From: Epiperipatus broadwayi
Taxonomy: Eukaryota; Onychophora; Udeonychophora; Euonychophora; Peripatidae
Length of the DNA: 64,000 nt
Assembly: GCA_028023455.1 (NCBI GenBank)
Contig: JAQFVV010000354.1
Coordinates: 767,719 to 831,718 of the forward strand
Reading direction: 5' to 3'
Shown here: one piece after another, positions 22,625 through 35,187 of the stretch
How the letters are laid out: every line of letters begins with the position of its first letter
Position numbering within the stretch: position 1 is the stretch's first letter
Made by a program: the position numbers and the translations under genes
Notes under the pieces: model-generated
What the model was told of the DNA's origin: nothing
Database searches by the model: none
Seen by the model: the letters and a program-made list of their open reading frames with translations, nothing else

Positions 22625-24613
22625 AATGTAACTGGACCTCCATACAGGCCCTTTACCAAGGTTGTAACTATTTTCTGATGAACATATTGTAGGAAGAAAC
22701 CATTGATTGGCTTTCTCCAATATACACATCACCCCCTCTACAATAATATTTCCTGATCATCAAAGAATGTAGCATGATAGAGACAGGAAACACCTAGAAA
22801 TTTATGTGTTTTATTTCTCCAAATGGCACCACTAGAGTTCCTTCTCACTGCAACCTGACCTACCTAGGTCTAGTTATGCCAGACATAGCTCAGGAGTCAT
22901 ACAAATTTCATGAATAAGTGAAATGAATGACAAGTGATGGAATATGAACAACTGGATTGGTCTTTTATAACAATAAATTTATTTCATAATATTTGTTAAG
23001 ATCATTTGTACTCCATAGTTATTTTGGATAATAACTACATAAAGTTTATCATGCATTCATTTTTCATATAGTTCATCTTTAGGATCCAGTTTCTGGTATG
23101 CACATATTTTCATGGATTCCATTGGTCAGTTACTCATCATTGGTGATGTATTTATCTGCAGGGTCCTTTAATTCTTTAGTTGTGTATTTAAATATTAATC
23201 CTTGATTCCATGTACAGCTGCATTTTTCTTAGAGACATTTGTAATTCCTTCTTTTAAAGATATGTATTATTTTATTGAGCCTTTCTAATTCTTCCAGGTA
23301 TAACTGTCTTTTGTACATAACATTTATTATTTGCTGAACTAGAGATGTATTTTAATTATATAGCATTTATATTTCATTCAGATTGATATATGTGTTATAT
23401 ATGATTTACACTGGTGCAGATGTATTTTGTTTATTAAAATATAATTATTTATGAGTCTTTTCATTAAAGATGCATTTTGATTATAAACATCTAAGTATTT
23501 ATGATTTTTCCCTAATAAATTATTTGCATATAAAATTATAATTATTTATGATTTATTTCAAGAAAGATGTATTTTGATTATAAACATATAAGTATTAGTT
23601 CTCTATTTCCACACAGATGCATTTGGTATATAAAATGTATAAGCATTTAGAATTTTCCTAAGAAAAACGTATTTGCATATAAAATTATAATCATTTATGA
23701 TTTATTTCAAGAAAGATATTTTTTGATTATAAACATATAAGTATTTAATATTTTATAAAATTGTTACCTTTCATTTTAATGTGGCATGTTCATCCACTAC
23801 AGGTTACTATTGCATTTCAAAAAGGGATTGGTTTATTTAAGCTGAATGACATTTATTTAATTTCCATTGATATTCACCCAGGAATTGCTTGGAGATTCAT
23901 CACTGTAGATAGAGAGAAAGCTATTACTGACTAGCCTATGATCTTTATGATTTACATATTAATACTTTTCTATTCAATGTCCACTTAGTAAAACTAGATT
24001 TCTCAGCTGGGATAAGCTGTGTGGCTGCAAATATAATATTCCAAAGGTGACTCTGCACAAAATCACTTGGTAACTAAACAGTTAAGCAACACATAAAATT
24101 TTCTTTTAACTTCAAACTCCACTCTTTTTTATCCCTGGTTCTCTGGATTAATCCAGCATGACTCCACTGTATCTAATTTCTCAAACAGCTTTCATTTAAG
24201 CCCAAGTGCTTTTCTCTTCTTGATGATTGGATCAATTAGTTTTAGTGGGACAGATGAGGAATTAGATACATTATGCCATGTTTTCCAATTTGATAAGTTT
24301 GCCTCAAGCAACATCATTTCAAAAATTAAAAATATATTTTAATAAGTGCCAGTTTTAAATGATTGAAGATGCATTTATTTCATGATTTAAAATTTATAAA
24401 AATCAACAATGAAGATTTATTTTTCTTTTAACTCTTAATTATTATTTAAAATAATCAGTTTATGTTTCTTCTCTTAAATTAAAACATTTTGCTTTTTTTT
24501 ATAATATTATTGAAAAGTTGGTTTGTTTTATATATGTCTGTTTTACTTCAATCAATTACTTTAGATGGAAGGGGAGAATAAATATTAAAATATATTCATG
24601 AAACAATTCATCT
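22625..24613. repeat. Long direct repeat, copy B (possible 5' LTR)
   Basis: About 1.99 kb, same orientation as copy A at 18281-20347. It holds an extra partial duplication: the block with ATTTATTTCAAGAAAGAT and TTTTGATTATAAACATATAA appears at 23540-23600 and again at 23695-23745. Similarity ends at AAACAATTCATCTGTTT, where copy A reads AAACAATGCATCTGTTT. The copies differ by many substitutions, implying an old insertion. Confidence 0.7.
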
Positions 24614-25830
24614 GTTTCCTGTGATTTAGCACATTGTCTTTATTGAGTACTTCAGCTTGTAAATTTATGTTATTCTATTCTAAAGAGAAAAAGAAAAATA
24701 ATAAAGAAAGAAAAAGGAAGAAGATGATGACATTTGTTGTGTAAATTAGGTTATCTAACTCTTATGCATTACAATTTTTACTTTATTTAGTTCATTATAA
24801 GTATAAAATAGATAATATCTAATAAATTAAAAGCTATTACAAAGATATAATTCTAGTATTAAAAGATGCATGCTTTAGATTAAAAGTTATTATTTAATTT
24901 ATGTATACTTTTAGAAAGAAAGAAAGTTAGATAGAATTAATTTTATAGTTAAAGTTTAAAAAAATATTGACAGATAGTTTATGAATATTAAAATACAATT
25001 GTTTAATTGTCTTTATAGGGATTAACAATGTGGCTAATTTTTTTTATTTAGTAAATTTCAAAAAAAAAGTATCTCTGAATAAAACTTATTAATTTTATTT
25101 AAATAATGTTAAATTGTTTAAAGAAATAAGTTAATTATTAAGTTAGATTTAATTTTAAAAAAGTAATTTTCTGTATAGATGTGTGTTTGTGAGAATTCAT
25201 GTACTCATGTGTATTTTAGGATTTCTTGGTTTTAATTGCCAAGAAATTTAATTTTGGTCATCAAAAATTTAAAATAATTATTTGATTAACTCAGAAATAA
25301 AAGGGTTAAATTTGTCTGAAGGTTTGTAATGATAGAAATAGTCCAACATATAACATCTTAAAAGGGTTAAATATTTAAATAGGAGTTTCTGATAAACTCA
25401 AATAAAAGAAAAGGTGATATTTTGTTTAAAAAGAAATAAAATATATTATTTTTATATTAATAAAAGACTGTTAAATTGACCTTTTGTTCAGCTTTATTCT
25501 TTAAGATTATGTGAATTTAAAAAAATGTAGAAGAAAGTTACATAATTTTTACTAATTAGTTCTGCATCTTAATTGACATTTTCTAAAATAAGGTCATTAT
25601 TTATTAGGGGTGGGGATGTTAATTGTTGATATCTGTCCGTGGAGATATAAAAGATGGAGATTGTCAGTATATAGTGGCTTCTTCATCTCTTGAACTGACA
25701 CTGCTGTGCTGATATTTTCAACCGCACTGCAATCTTCTCATCTTTAAATAACAGTAGTAATTTTCTTTATTTTTTTTATTATATAATTGTTAATTTACTA
25801 AAATTTAGATTTTGTTGACTTGAAATGCAG
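24614..25830. other. No gene recognised; one MITE end
   Basis: AT-rich. The only recognisable piece is at 25330-25348, GATAGAAATAGTCCAACA followed by TA, which is identical in form to the right end of the TGTTGGA MITE at 48590-48835. Its left partner was not found. Confidence 0.45.
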
Positions 25831-25845
25831 TGCTAGACAACTTTT

Positions 25846-25951
25846 TTTTATATGTCATAGCATCGGCTGGGAGGTGAACCCACAACCATCTGCAACCAAC
25901 TACTTGCTTGCAAGGCTGCTGTGATAACATATTGGCTAACAACACTTGACA
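25846..25951 (-). mobile_element. tRNA-derived SINE (or tRNA retropseudogene) with 15-bp target duplication
   Basis: TGCTAGACAACTTTT flanks the insert exactly (25831-25845 and 25952-25966). On the minus strand the insert reads TTAGCCAATATG (A-box position), CCTTGCAAG (resembling an anticodon loop with TGC), then GGGTTCACCTCCC (B box GGTTCRANYCC), then GATGCTATGACA and a short A-rich tail beside the duplication. A box, B box and A-rich tail followed by a perfect 15-base duplication are the marks of LINE-mobilised tRNA-derived sequence. A relative is at 57079-57175. The anticodon TGC would suggest an alanine tRNA ancestor; this is inference. A 64-codon frame across it is a shadow. Confidence 0.8.
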
Positions 25952-26144
25952 TGCTAGACAACTTTTATAAGGGATTTTGTTTTTATTGCAGAATTCCATT
26001 TGAGTTCTCTAAATTATTAATGTCATGCTTTGAAAGATTAATCAGTTGACAATGACTCAAATTTGTCAATTATATGGTGCTTTTCTCAAGAAATAAATGA
26101 GCCAGCAGGTGGCACTGCAGAACCACCAAGAAGCCTGCAATTGA

Positions 26145-26350
26145 TAATTTTTTTTTTAATATTCGCTAAAAATCGCTTAATTTTAGAAATGGTAACCCCC
26201 CCCCTGCCACACGAGATAAATTGGTCAAAATTGCTGAAATTGAAATGTAAAAAAAAAATCACTAAAAATCACTTAATTTTAGAAATGGTAGATCCTCCCC
26301 TGCCACACGACAAATCAGTCAAAAGCGCTGAAATTGAAATGTATAATTGA
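26145..26350. repeat. Tandem duplication inside the left arm
   Basis: A unit of roughly 90-100 bases containing CTTAATTTTAGAAATGGTA, CCTGCCACACGA and GCTGAAATTGAAATGTA occurs twice. The right arm instead duplicates the terminal unit (about 110 bases, containing CAATTGCAGGCTTCTTGG, at 29400-29570), so the two arms changed independently. Confidence 0.75.
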
Positions 26351-27917
26351 AAAAAAAACTATAATAAAAGCCTACAAAATTAAACAAAAACATACTAAAT
26401 GTCAAAGCGATTTAAAAAAGAATCATCTTCAGTTATCTAACTAACAGATAATAATTCAAACCTTGTAGTAACCTGTAATAGTGTATTAGTTGTATATTAA
26501 AAATTATTGCAAATAAAAAAATCGCACATATATAAAATCAACAAAACAGAAATAAAATAATCAGAATAGACAATTGAAATTTAAAACAAAAGTTGATTAT
26601 AACATCTGAGGCAAATAATGTTTATAAATCCCCCTTCCCTCCCGCACAAAGGGTTCAATGAAAAATAAGTAAAGTGCAAATTATGAATGCTATTTTTAAA
26701 ATCCTATGAAATAAATGAAAAAAAAAACTATAATAAAAGCCTACGACATTAAATAAAAACATTCTAAATCTCAAAGCGATTTAAAAAATAAAAGTATTTA
26801 TAAAATGTAAAAATAATAGCACGAAAAATTGCGGGAAATGTCTTAAAAAAGAATCAGTCTCAGTTATCTAACTAACAGATCTAATAATCTTTTATTAATA
26901 AAGGTTCTTTTTGAAAGTACATAGTAAGTAATCAATGTTCTATTAAATTCAGTTAATATGTTACTCTATTACTAGTTTATATCAAAATTATTGCAAGTAC
27001 TCGGATTAAGTCGCACATATATAAAATTAACAAATTATACATAAAATAATCAGAATAGAAAATACAATTTGAAAGTAAATTACCAATTTCCCTGGAGAGT
27101 GAGTTCATCTTTCAGCAGGTCATTGAATTTTTCATCCTTACAAAATGAAACTTGGGCATTGTAGATTGCTCCATTAGTGACAAAATATGGATATATATAT
27201 ATATATTATATTTTTCCTGTCTATTGATCACATTTTTTTTCACTCAAAGTTTTTTATTTTTAAAATAACTTACACACAATTTAGAAACTGAAAAAATAGC
27301 TAAACATTTTTGGTACTATATGTAGTATAAAGAAATTTCCAGAACTCGGGTCACGTGACTGATTGGTTTTGCAACAAGGTCTTAGTTTTTTTTTTGTTTA
27401 TATCAAGGTCTTAGTTTAACTTGAATTTGTGTTTGTTTTATTTATTTATTATAAATAAACACATAACCTAAAGAAATCATTAGTCTTTTGCTTTCATTTG
27501 TTTGCATGTCAGTTTTTGATTAAATGTCTGTTTATTAGTTGTTTTAATTCTAATTTGTTATGCGCATGTGTGTCCATAAAAAGCTGTATAAACTTTAAAA
27601 CTTATGGAATGGAATGTGTGTAGCAGTTTTCATTCGAATTTTTTTCAAACAATAAATAAAAAGTATTACATGTTAGGGTTAAGTTTTGTCTTCATTAAAG
27701 CACAAACTAAATAGAACAGTAATGTTTTCGTTTTACTTCCTTTCATCCCAAAGCCAAATAAAAAATAAAAACAGAGGAAGCCCCTCCCAAGAAACCACAG
27801 AAAGCTTGATGGATCAATATTTTGAGAAAATGCATATATATAAATTATTTGATTTATAATCATATATTATAACACTGCAAATGTACAATCAATTTTTCTT
27901 TTAAAATATATATGTTC

Positions 27918-28165
27918 TCCAATAATATCAACAAACTAAAAATCCTTCTCCTTTTCAAAAACTTTATTTTCTTATATCAATACTGAACATATTTATCCAA
28001 AAATAACTGTAAGAAGATAAAAACAGTTGAAACCGTTGGAGTTTTATATTATATAAATTGTTACATTTACCATTTTCAAACTTCCTCCACTCACAACTTA
28101 TAAATATATGTTTAGTATTGATACAAAAGAAAAAGAAGGATTTTTAATTTGTTGATATTATTGAT
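27918..28165. repeat. Nested hairpin in the spacer of the foldback element
   Basis: CAATAATATCAACAAACTAA and AAATCCTTCT on the left pair with AGAAGGATTTTTAATTTGTTG and ATATTATTG on the right. The inner words AGTATTGATA and TATCAATACT also pair. A second palindrome nested in the large one. Confidence 0.7.
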
Positions 28166-29617
28166 TTATAATTTAAAACGAGAAAAATTATTATTTTCCA
28201 TTTTTTAAAAAAATAGGGTGCTTTTGTAAAAAAAATACACTTGTTGATTTTAAAAATGTAGAGATCAATTTCACCATGATAAAACTTGCAACATCAATCA
28301 CTCACGTGACCCGAGTTCTGGAAATTTATTTATACTACATATAATACCAAAAATGTTTAGCTATTTTTTCAGTTTCTAAATTGTGTGTAAGTTATTTTAA
28401 AAATAAAAAACTTTAAGTGAAAGAAAATGCGATCAATAGACGGGAAAAATATAATATATATATCCATATTTTGTCACTAATGGAGCGATCTACAATGCCC
28501 AAGTTTCATTTTGTAAGGATGAAAAATTCAACAACCTGCTGAAAGATGAACTCACTTTCCAAGGAAATTGGCAAATTACTTTCAAATTGTATTTTCTATT
28601 CTGATTATTTTATGTATATTTTGTTGATTTTATATATGTGCGACTTAATCTGAGTACTTGCAATAATTTTGATATAAACTAGTAATAGAGCAACATATTT
28701 ACTGAATTTAAACTCTAATGACGCTATTATAGATTAATAGGAACATTGATTACTTAATATGTACTTTCAAAAAGAACCTTTATTAATAAAAGATTATTAT
28801 ATCTGTTACTTAGATAACTGAGACTGATTATTTTTAAGACATTTCCCGTAATTTTTCGTGCTGTTATTTTTATATTTTATAAATACTTTTCTTTTTAAAT
28901 CGCTTTGAGATTTAGTATGTTTTTGTTTAATGTCGTAGGCTTTTATTATATTTTTTTTCTCATTTATTTCATAGGATTTTAAAAATAGCATTCATAATTT
29001 GCACTTTGCTTATTTTTCATTGAACCCTTTGTGCGGGAGGGGAGGGGGATTTAGAAACATTATTTGCCTCAGATGTTATAATCAACTTTTGTTTTAAATT
29101 TCAATTTTCTATTCTGATTATTTTATTTCTGTTTTGTTGATTTTATATATGTACAATTTTTTATTTGCAATAATTTTTGATATAAACTAATATGCTATTA
29201 CAGGTTACTATGAGGTTTGAATTATTATCTGTTAGTTAGATAACTGAAGAGTGATTCTTTTTTAAATCGCTTTGACATTTAGTATGTTTTTGTTTAATTT
29301 TGTAGGTTTTTATTATAGTTTTTTTTTTCAATTATACATTTCAATTTCAGCGCTTTTGACCGATTTGTCTCGTGTGGCGGGGGGGGGGGAGTTACCATTT
29401 CTAAAATTAAGCGATTTTTAGCGAATATTAAAAAAAAAAATCAATTGCAGGCTTCTTGGTGGTTCTGCAGCGCCGCCTGGTAGTGGAGGGGTTACCATTT
29501 CTAAAATTAAGCGATTTTTAGTGAATATTAAAAAAAAATTATCAATTGCAGGCTTCTTGGTGATTCTGCAGTGCATCCTGGTGGCTCATCCAGTTCTTGA
29601 GAAAAGCACCAATTATA

Positions 29618-31984
29618 CTTTGAAAGATACCAGAATATATTTTCTTTTATATTAATTTATAAAACCATGCTGGATATTGCACTATTTTACTTCTCACTAT
29701 ACTATTTCACCTTTAGGAGAAAGAAATTAAAGTCTAAAAAAACTGTTTAAAATTTGATTTGAAGATAAACAGCTATATTAATTATTATTACCAGTTATTA
29801 ATGTTTACATGTTAAATTTACATTAACTTCAATAAATATGTTGCAATACTCAATATAAAATTGACAAGTCACAAATAACCCATTATCATTTATACAAAAG
29901 AACTTTTAAAATGGCCTTTGCTTTCTCTGCATTTTGCTAAGAAAAAAAACAGGAGGAAATTGAACTAAAGAAATTTAGAAAAAAAGTAAACTTTATAGAG
30001 GAAATATAGTTTGCAGATATAGCAACACATTTAGTAAATGTGTTGTGTTGCATTGTGAACTGTCAAACATAATTGTAATTAAAAAAATACTGAAAATGAT
30101 ATCTTTATGTGAATTTTGAAAAAAATTAAATGAGAATAAAAAAAGGAATTGCTTTATTTCCAATGGAATTGCAGATACCAAAATCCAATGACCAACTTAT
30201 TTAATCAGTATTATGTGCTATTAAAACTAAATTTTCAAATAAACTAACTTACATTTGCCAATTGCTTTAAAAATTGATCCAAACTTTACTTATTTAGAAT
30301 GAGACTTTTGTTACTGTTTTGTTATTTATTGCTTACTTGAGGAAAGTCATTTTTGCTATTATTTACTATGAAAGAAAATATCTTTAATTAGTATGGATGC
30401 TTCATTCTACAAACTTCTCACTAAAGTAGGAATTCTGTTAAAAAACTAAGGTGTTTTTTAAAATACACCTGGATCTCGTTTTATGCAGATTATTTTAATG
30501 CAATTTTGAAGTTATGTGATTCATGTTTCTTCTTAATATTTTATATTTCACCATATTTAGTAGATATCAAGAAATTTAAATTAGTAATAACTTATTTTCA
30601 CTTGAAATACTTTTTTTTTCAAAAATATAATATTATATTAGCAGCTAATGTGAATATGACCTGAAGCTATAGTTATAAAGTTGGCTTCTATGCAAGTAAC
30701 CTACTTATACTAATGAGTAAAAAATATAATAATAGATTTATACTTACATATAAAAATATTGCAATAAATATTCAAAAAAATTAAACTTTTAAAACATATT
30801 TTGTTATACATAACAGAAAAAAATAATCTTTTAGATTTTTAAAATAAAAAATGAATATTTTATAAACTGAAAATAATCCTTCTAATGATAATGTATAATT
30901 TTTTTGTTTTGATTGCAATCTCATTTTTTTTAATATAAAAACAGAAAACCATTAACACAGCACAAGACTGAAACTGGCACTAGTTATACATCACATCATG
31001 AATAAAAATAAAGTGGCTAACAAGTTTCTCTGGGCATAATTGCTGAGAGATTCTTGACTTTGTTTAAGGAGAAGCCACAATACATCACATCACATTGAAT
31101 CTGATTTCTTACCAGTTTACAAACAAACACTAGTGTTAGTAATTAAAATATGTATAAAAAAAATGTAAAATTAAATACTGTAGTCAATAAAAAATGTAAA
31201 AAAAGTTTGTCTTGTATTAATTTTTTTCAAATATTTGAAATTTTTTATTAGTCATATTTTATTTGCTCATTTTTTTTAATGCAATTTTAAAATAATTTTT
31301 CCTTGTTGCTTTGCTTTTTTCAAGGTAAGTTAAGTCTATTTTTGTGCGATTTTTTAAATGTGGGATTTCTGTGGAACCTATCCATCGCATAAAATGAGAC
31401 CCAAGTGTATATATATTTCGTTAAAATATTATTTTATATGACAAGGTATTTTTATTATTATATTATTGTTTAATGAGTTTATAATAGAATGCGTAGGTAT
31501 TCCTACAACTTGGAAAGCAAAACTCATGTATTTTATATATGTTGGTTTATGGTAAATTTTATAATGCCTTTTATTCAATTAGAGATATTTATCTCTTACA
31601 TTTTTTAATAGTGTTTATGAGTGTTTCACTTACTTATTGATAAACTTTGTTGAAAAGAATATATTATTGGAGATAAACGAAATGCACTCCATTGATTTCA
31701 CTATAATTTTATTCAGTTGCAATAACTAATATTTATTTATCTGGTTACAATCACTAGTACATTTTATTAGTTACAATGACTTCCCAATATCGCGAATATT
31801 TTAAATCTTAAGAGAATGATGCCAGTGATTATTTTCATTTTATTTCGTTTGTTTAGAAATGAGATAATTTATTTATCTCATGATTGTAGTGACTAAATTA
31901 TTATTTATGATAGTTGCAAACGATATGTCAGTATATTTCTTATAGTTACAAAATGGAAATAACTTTCACTATATATATATATAA
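29618..31984. other. No gene recognised
   Basis: AT-rich sequence with homopolymer runs. A 62-codon minus frame at 29993-30181 has no support. I see no element ends. Confidence 0.5.
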
Positions 31985-31989
31985 TAAAA

Positions 31990-32310
31990 ATTCAGATGTC
32001 ACATGACTTATATATAGCTTGCACTTACAAATATGTAAAATTAAGAGCATGCTAATTAGCTCTAAACAAGCTTTTTTTATTTATGATAAATGCTACTACA
32101 AGAGAAGGCATTCAAATCATTTTTATCTTGGATTGTCCCCATCCCCAGACCGGTTTTGACCTATGGGTCTCTTCAGTGAGGAGTTGGGACATTAGATTCA
32201 AAAAATCAACTCAAGCAAAGCATTTATCTAAAAGTTAATTGTTAGAAGAAGCATTTATCATAAATATATAAAAAAGCTTGTTTAGAGCTAATTAGCATGC
32301 TCTTAATTAT
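31990..32310. mobile_element. PLE-related inverted segment (family 3) with hammerhead relic
   Basis: The outer arms TTAAGAGCATGCTAATTAGC plus TCTAAACAAGC (about 32040-32072) and their complement (about 32277-32308) pair almost perfectly. Inner words ATTTATGATAAATGC and GCATTTATCATAAAT also pair. The hammerhead relic lies between them in minus orientation. Short TA tracts lie on both sides (31970-31983, 32309-32320). The words AGCTCT, AACAAGCTTTT are shared with 38260-38620. Confidence 0.7.
32142..32182 (-). ncRNA. Hammerhead ribozyme relic, one catalytic G lost (family 3)
   Basis: On the minus strand, stem I TCCTCA (32182-32177) pairs with TGGGGA (32147-32142). The core CTGAAGA is at 32176-32170. 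Stem II GACC (32169-32166) pairs perfectly with GGTC (32161-32158) around CATA. Stem III is the palindrome ACCGGT (32154-32149). The cleavage nucleotide is C at 32148. The GAAA box reads AAAA (32157-32154): the first base, the catalytic G12, is A. All else is intact, so this looks like a recently disabled ribozyme. Not expected to cleave. Confidence 0.75.
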
Positions 32311-32324
32311 ATATATATTATAAG

Positions 32325-32660
32325 AGAGATTTAATGGATAGGCTTCAATCTTTTTATCCTTCCAACAATTCAACTGCTTACTTCATTGAAAGACGATGCA
32401 ATGCTCAAAATCCTTATTGGATTTACCCATGTAAACATTACGCCAATCTAACACATTATATTATTAGACCATTACATATACATATATATTAATAGGACAG
32501 GGATGGCCTAAACTTATAATAAGATGTAATCTATTTCCTAAACATTATGTAATTCTAAGGCAGTACTAATTTACTTATACTGAATGTTTTTTTATATATG
32601 TAATAAAAGGGATTTGAACTCGGTATTTTTAGTCTATTCATTCTCTACTCTATTAAATAA
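32325..32660. repeat. Diverged dispersed repeat with tRNA-like B box
   Basis: AGGCTTCAATCT at the start matches 10865-10876, and the block with CATGTAAACATTACGCC is comparable to the central part of the repeat at 10815. At 32609-32621 the minus strand reads GAGTTCAAATCCC, a good B box, preceded by an AT-rich stretch. Low-identity match, so boundaries are uncertain. Confidence 0.4.
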
Positions 32661-35187
32661 TTTTCTTTCTTAATGCCATCTACAAAAGGTGTGCAACAAT
32701 TTCAATAATAAAAAAAAATATTCCAATTTATTGTTGACATTTTAGTTCATCTTCCATTAAGTATCAGTTGACCCTAGGGAATGAATATGAGATAATTTAT
32801 TATGACAAATAAACGTTGTTAATCCTCACAGCTACAATTAATTTGTAAAGCCTGAATTAATCCCGAGGAGATTATTTTACGAGCGATATCTAATGTATTG
32901 TTTGTTTAGCGTTTAGATATAATTTTTATTTTCAACAGTAAATTAATTAATTGTTAATATCTAAATTAGATTTTAATAGTATTTAAAATAAATTGCAATA
33001 ATATTCATGATTATATAAAAACACGCACGCGCGCAAGGTGCGCGTGTACATGTATTTGTGCTAATTTGTGGGGGAACAGAAGGTGTAACAGACCATGAAA
33101 GTAAATTTAAGCTTTATGCTAGTAATAACATATATATATAAACTTAAAAGACCGTTAAAAAAATTGACTTTTTAATATGTTAAGCACGTTTCAATAAAAT
33201 AACATTTTGTAGTTTTATGTAACTTGTGAAATTGAATTTTAAATTAGTAAATAGTTAGTCTGAATTGTGTCTTCGTAAGACTCAAAATACTAATAAGAGA
33301 TAAAATAAAAAGAATGTTAAATCATCAAATCATCTCCTTAACGATCAACCTTAAGGTAATATGATGATGACTTGAATTTACTACTGAAGATTTTATATAA
33401 ACACCACCTAAAACGTTTATTATAGGACAATAATCATTCCATAAGTAATCTACACCAATTTCATACTTGCATGTCTGATAATTTACTTTTATTTTTTATG
33501 ACAAGTAATTAAAATTTATAAAATGAAAAAAGTTGTATGCTTGAATAAAAAAAAGAAAATAGTATTGAACAAGATATGAAAGGAGCATTATCTAAGTCCA
33601 AATACTGAATAAATCTATTGGCCCTCTTCCTAGTAAAATATTTTTAAATTGATGTGCAACAACTTAAACAATATTCACGTAGTAAAAAAATCACATATAC
33701 TATTTTAAAAATACTCTATAATAACACACACATATATATAAACTATTACATTAAATAAAGCAATAAAAAATAATTAAAATATCTTAAATTTGAGATAAAA
33801 ATAACAAAACTTGCTTAAAACAAAGAAATGCAAACATTTTCACCGTGGCTTCTAGAATTTGAATTTCAGTTTGTGTATGTCTTTTTGAATGATGCACGTT
33901 TAATCTTGCTCTGTGTGTGCACTGATTAGGACATTTTTAAAGATTCAAATTCATGTTAAGTCTTGTTTTCTGAAAGTTGTTTTTTTTATATTGGTAATAT
34001 TTTTTTTTCTTTTGCTTTAAAATTGCGTTCTTTTTCAACAGTTAAAATTCTATTATTTACACATTCATAATTTTGTGAAGAGATTTGGAAGGTAGGCATT
34101 TAGCACTCACTCGATAGCATATGAGAAATAAATGACTTTAAATTATAGAGATAACACTTTGGAAGGTCCACTAGGCTATATCTTAACAGGAGTAGCTACA
34201 ACTCGTACAAAAGCTATATTTATTTACACCTACACTGTAAGACATCTTCAAATTTTGGACATTTTTATTTATAGCAACTTCTTGCTAAAAACTTGACTTG
34301 CAACAAATCTGGTCTATCAAAACAGCATTTCTGAATTTAATAGGCAGCTAGTAAATATTGGAATATTGATTGGAAACCATATCTTTATATTTTTTAAACT
34401 TATGATACCATGTAGATCAAACAATAAAAACATTATTCAGTAATTCCACATTATTTTTTGAATCACAGATTAACTAAAATGAACATTTTCTGTATATTCA
34501 TAAACAAGCTTTATTGACTACTTCAAATTCATTTTCCTACGCTGTTAGCTAGAATAACCAAATTCAGAAACAATCTAATTAAATTTATTAACTTTAAAAT
34601 AAATAAGCTTTTTTTATTTTTAAATCAAAACCATTCTTTAATTTTTTTTTATTTTACTGAATTATTTCTATATTCATATTATTATATATTTTGACTTAAC
34701 ATATTAATACTGACAAACAATAAGATAATTACAATTATTGAAATGTTTTCTGAATATATATATATATATATTCTGAAAATACAATATTTTTAACCATTTT
34801 CATATTTATATTTATAAATAAATAGGGGTTATAAACCTTAGATATTCTATCTTCTATTACACCAAATTTCTTCACTTTTACAGTTTATATTTGAGATTTA
34901 TAAAGCAATTATATATTTAGTATTAGACTATTTCCATCACTTAATATAAATTTTTTAATGTTTTTTTAAAAAAATAAACTTTATTCAACCTTTCAAATGC
35001 ATTCTACTATTCCAGATAACAGGACACTTTGTAAGTAGTATTACCCTCCCTTCTTTTATGGTTATTGCTGGCATGTCTAGGGACAGTTGTAGAATGGGAA
35101 TTGCATTTGGATTTTTATATTTATGAATATTAAATTTGAGATGACATTATAATCAAATACGCTATTATATGAAATAAACATTCAGTA
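32661..35187. other. No gene recognised
   Basis: AT-rich with no open frame worth calling. The one local oddity is a GC-rich stem at 33026-33046 (listed separately). (TA)n tracts are short, for example 34756-34772. Confidence 0.5.
33026..33046. repeat. GC-rich perfect hairpin in AT-rich surroundings
   Basis: CACGCGC (33026-33032) and GCGCGTG (33040-33046) form a 7-pair stem with loop GCAAGGT. The alternating CG/CA composition is the opposite of the neighbourhood. No T run follows, so it is not a terminator of a known type. It may simply be a short purine-pyrimidine repeat. Confidence 0.6.

Larger units (their letters stand above)
26069..29617. mobile_element. Large foldback DNA element with ~1.3-kb inverted arms
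   Basis: The element occupies 26075-29611, flanked by ATTATA at 26069-26074 and 29612-29617 (6-bp duplication). The ends are TGGTGCTTTTCTCAAGAA and its complement. The left arm is about 26075-27374, the right arm about 28286-29611, and the spacer about 27375-28285. The arms pair over their whole length, including GGCTTCTTGG, AGCGATTTTTAGCGAATATT and GGGTCACGTGA near the inner ends. Each arm has internal repeats. No transposase-like frame is visible in arms or spacer, so it is non-autonomous. A 6-bp duplication does not settle the superfamily. Open frames here (26063-26350, 27666-27863, 28806-28991) are not supported. Confidence 0.85.
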
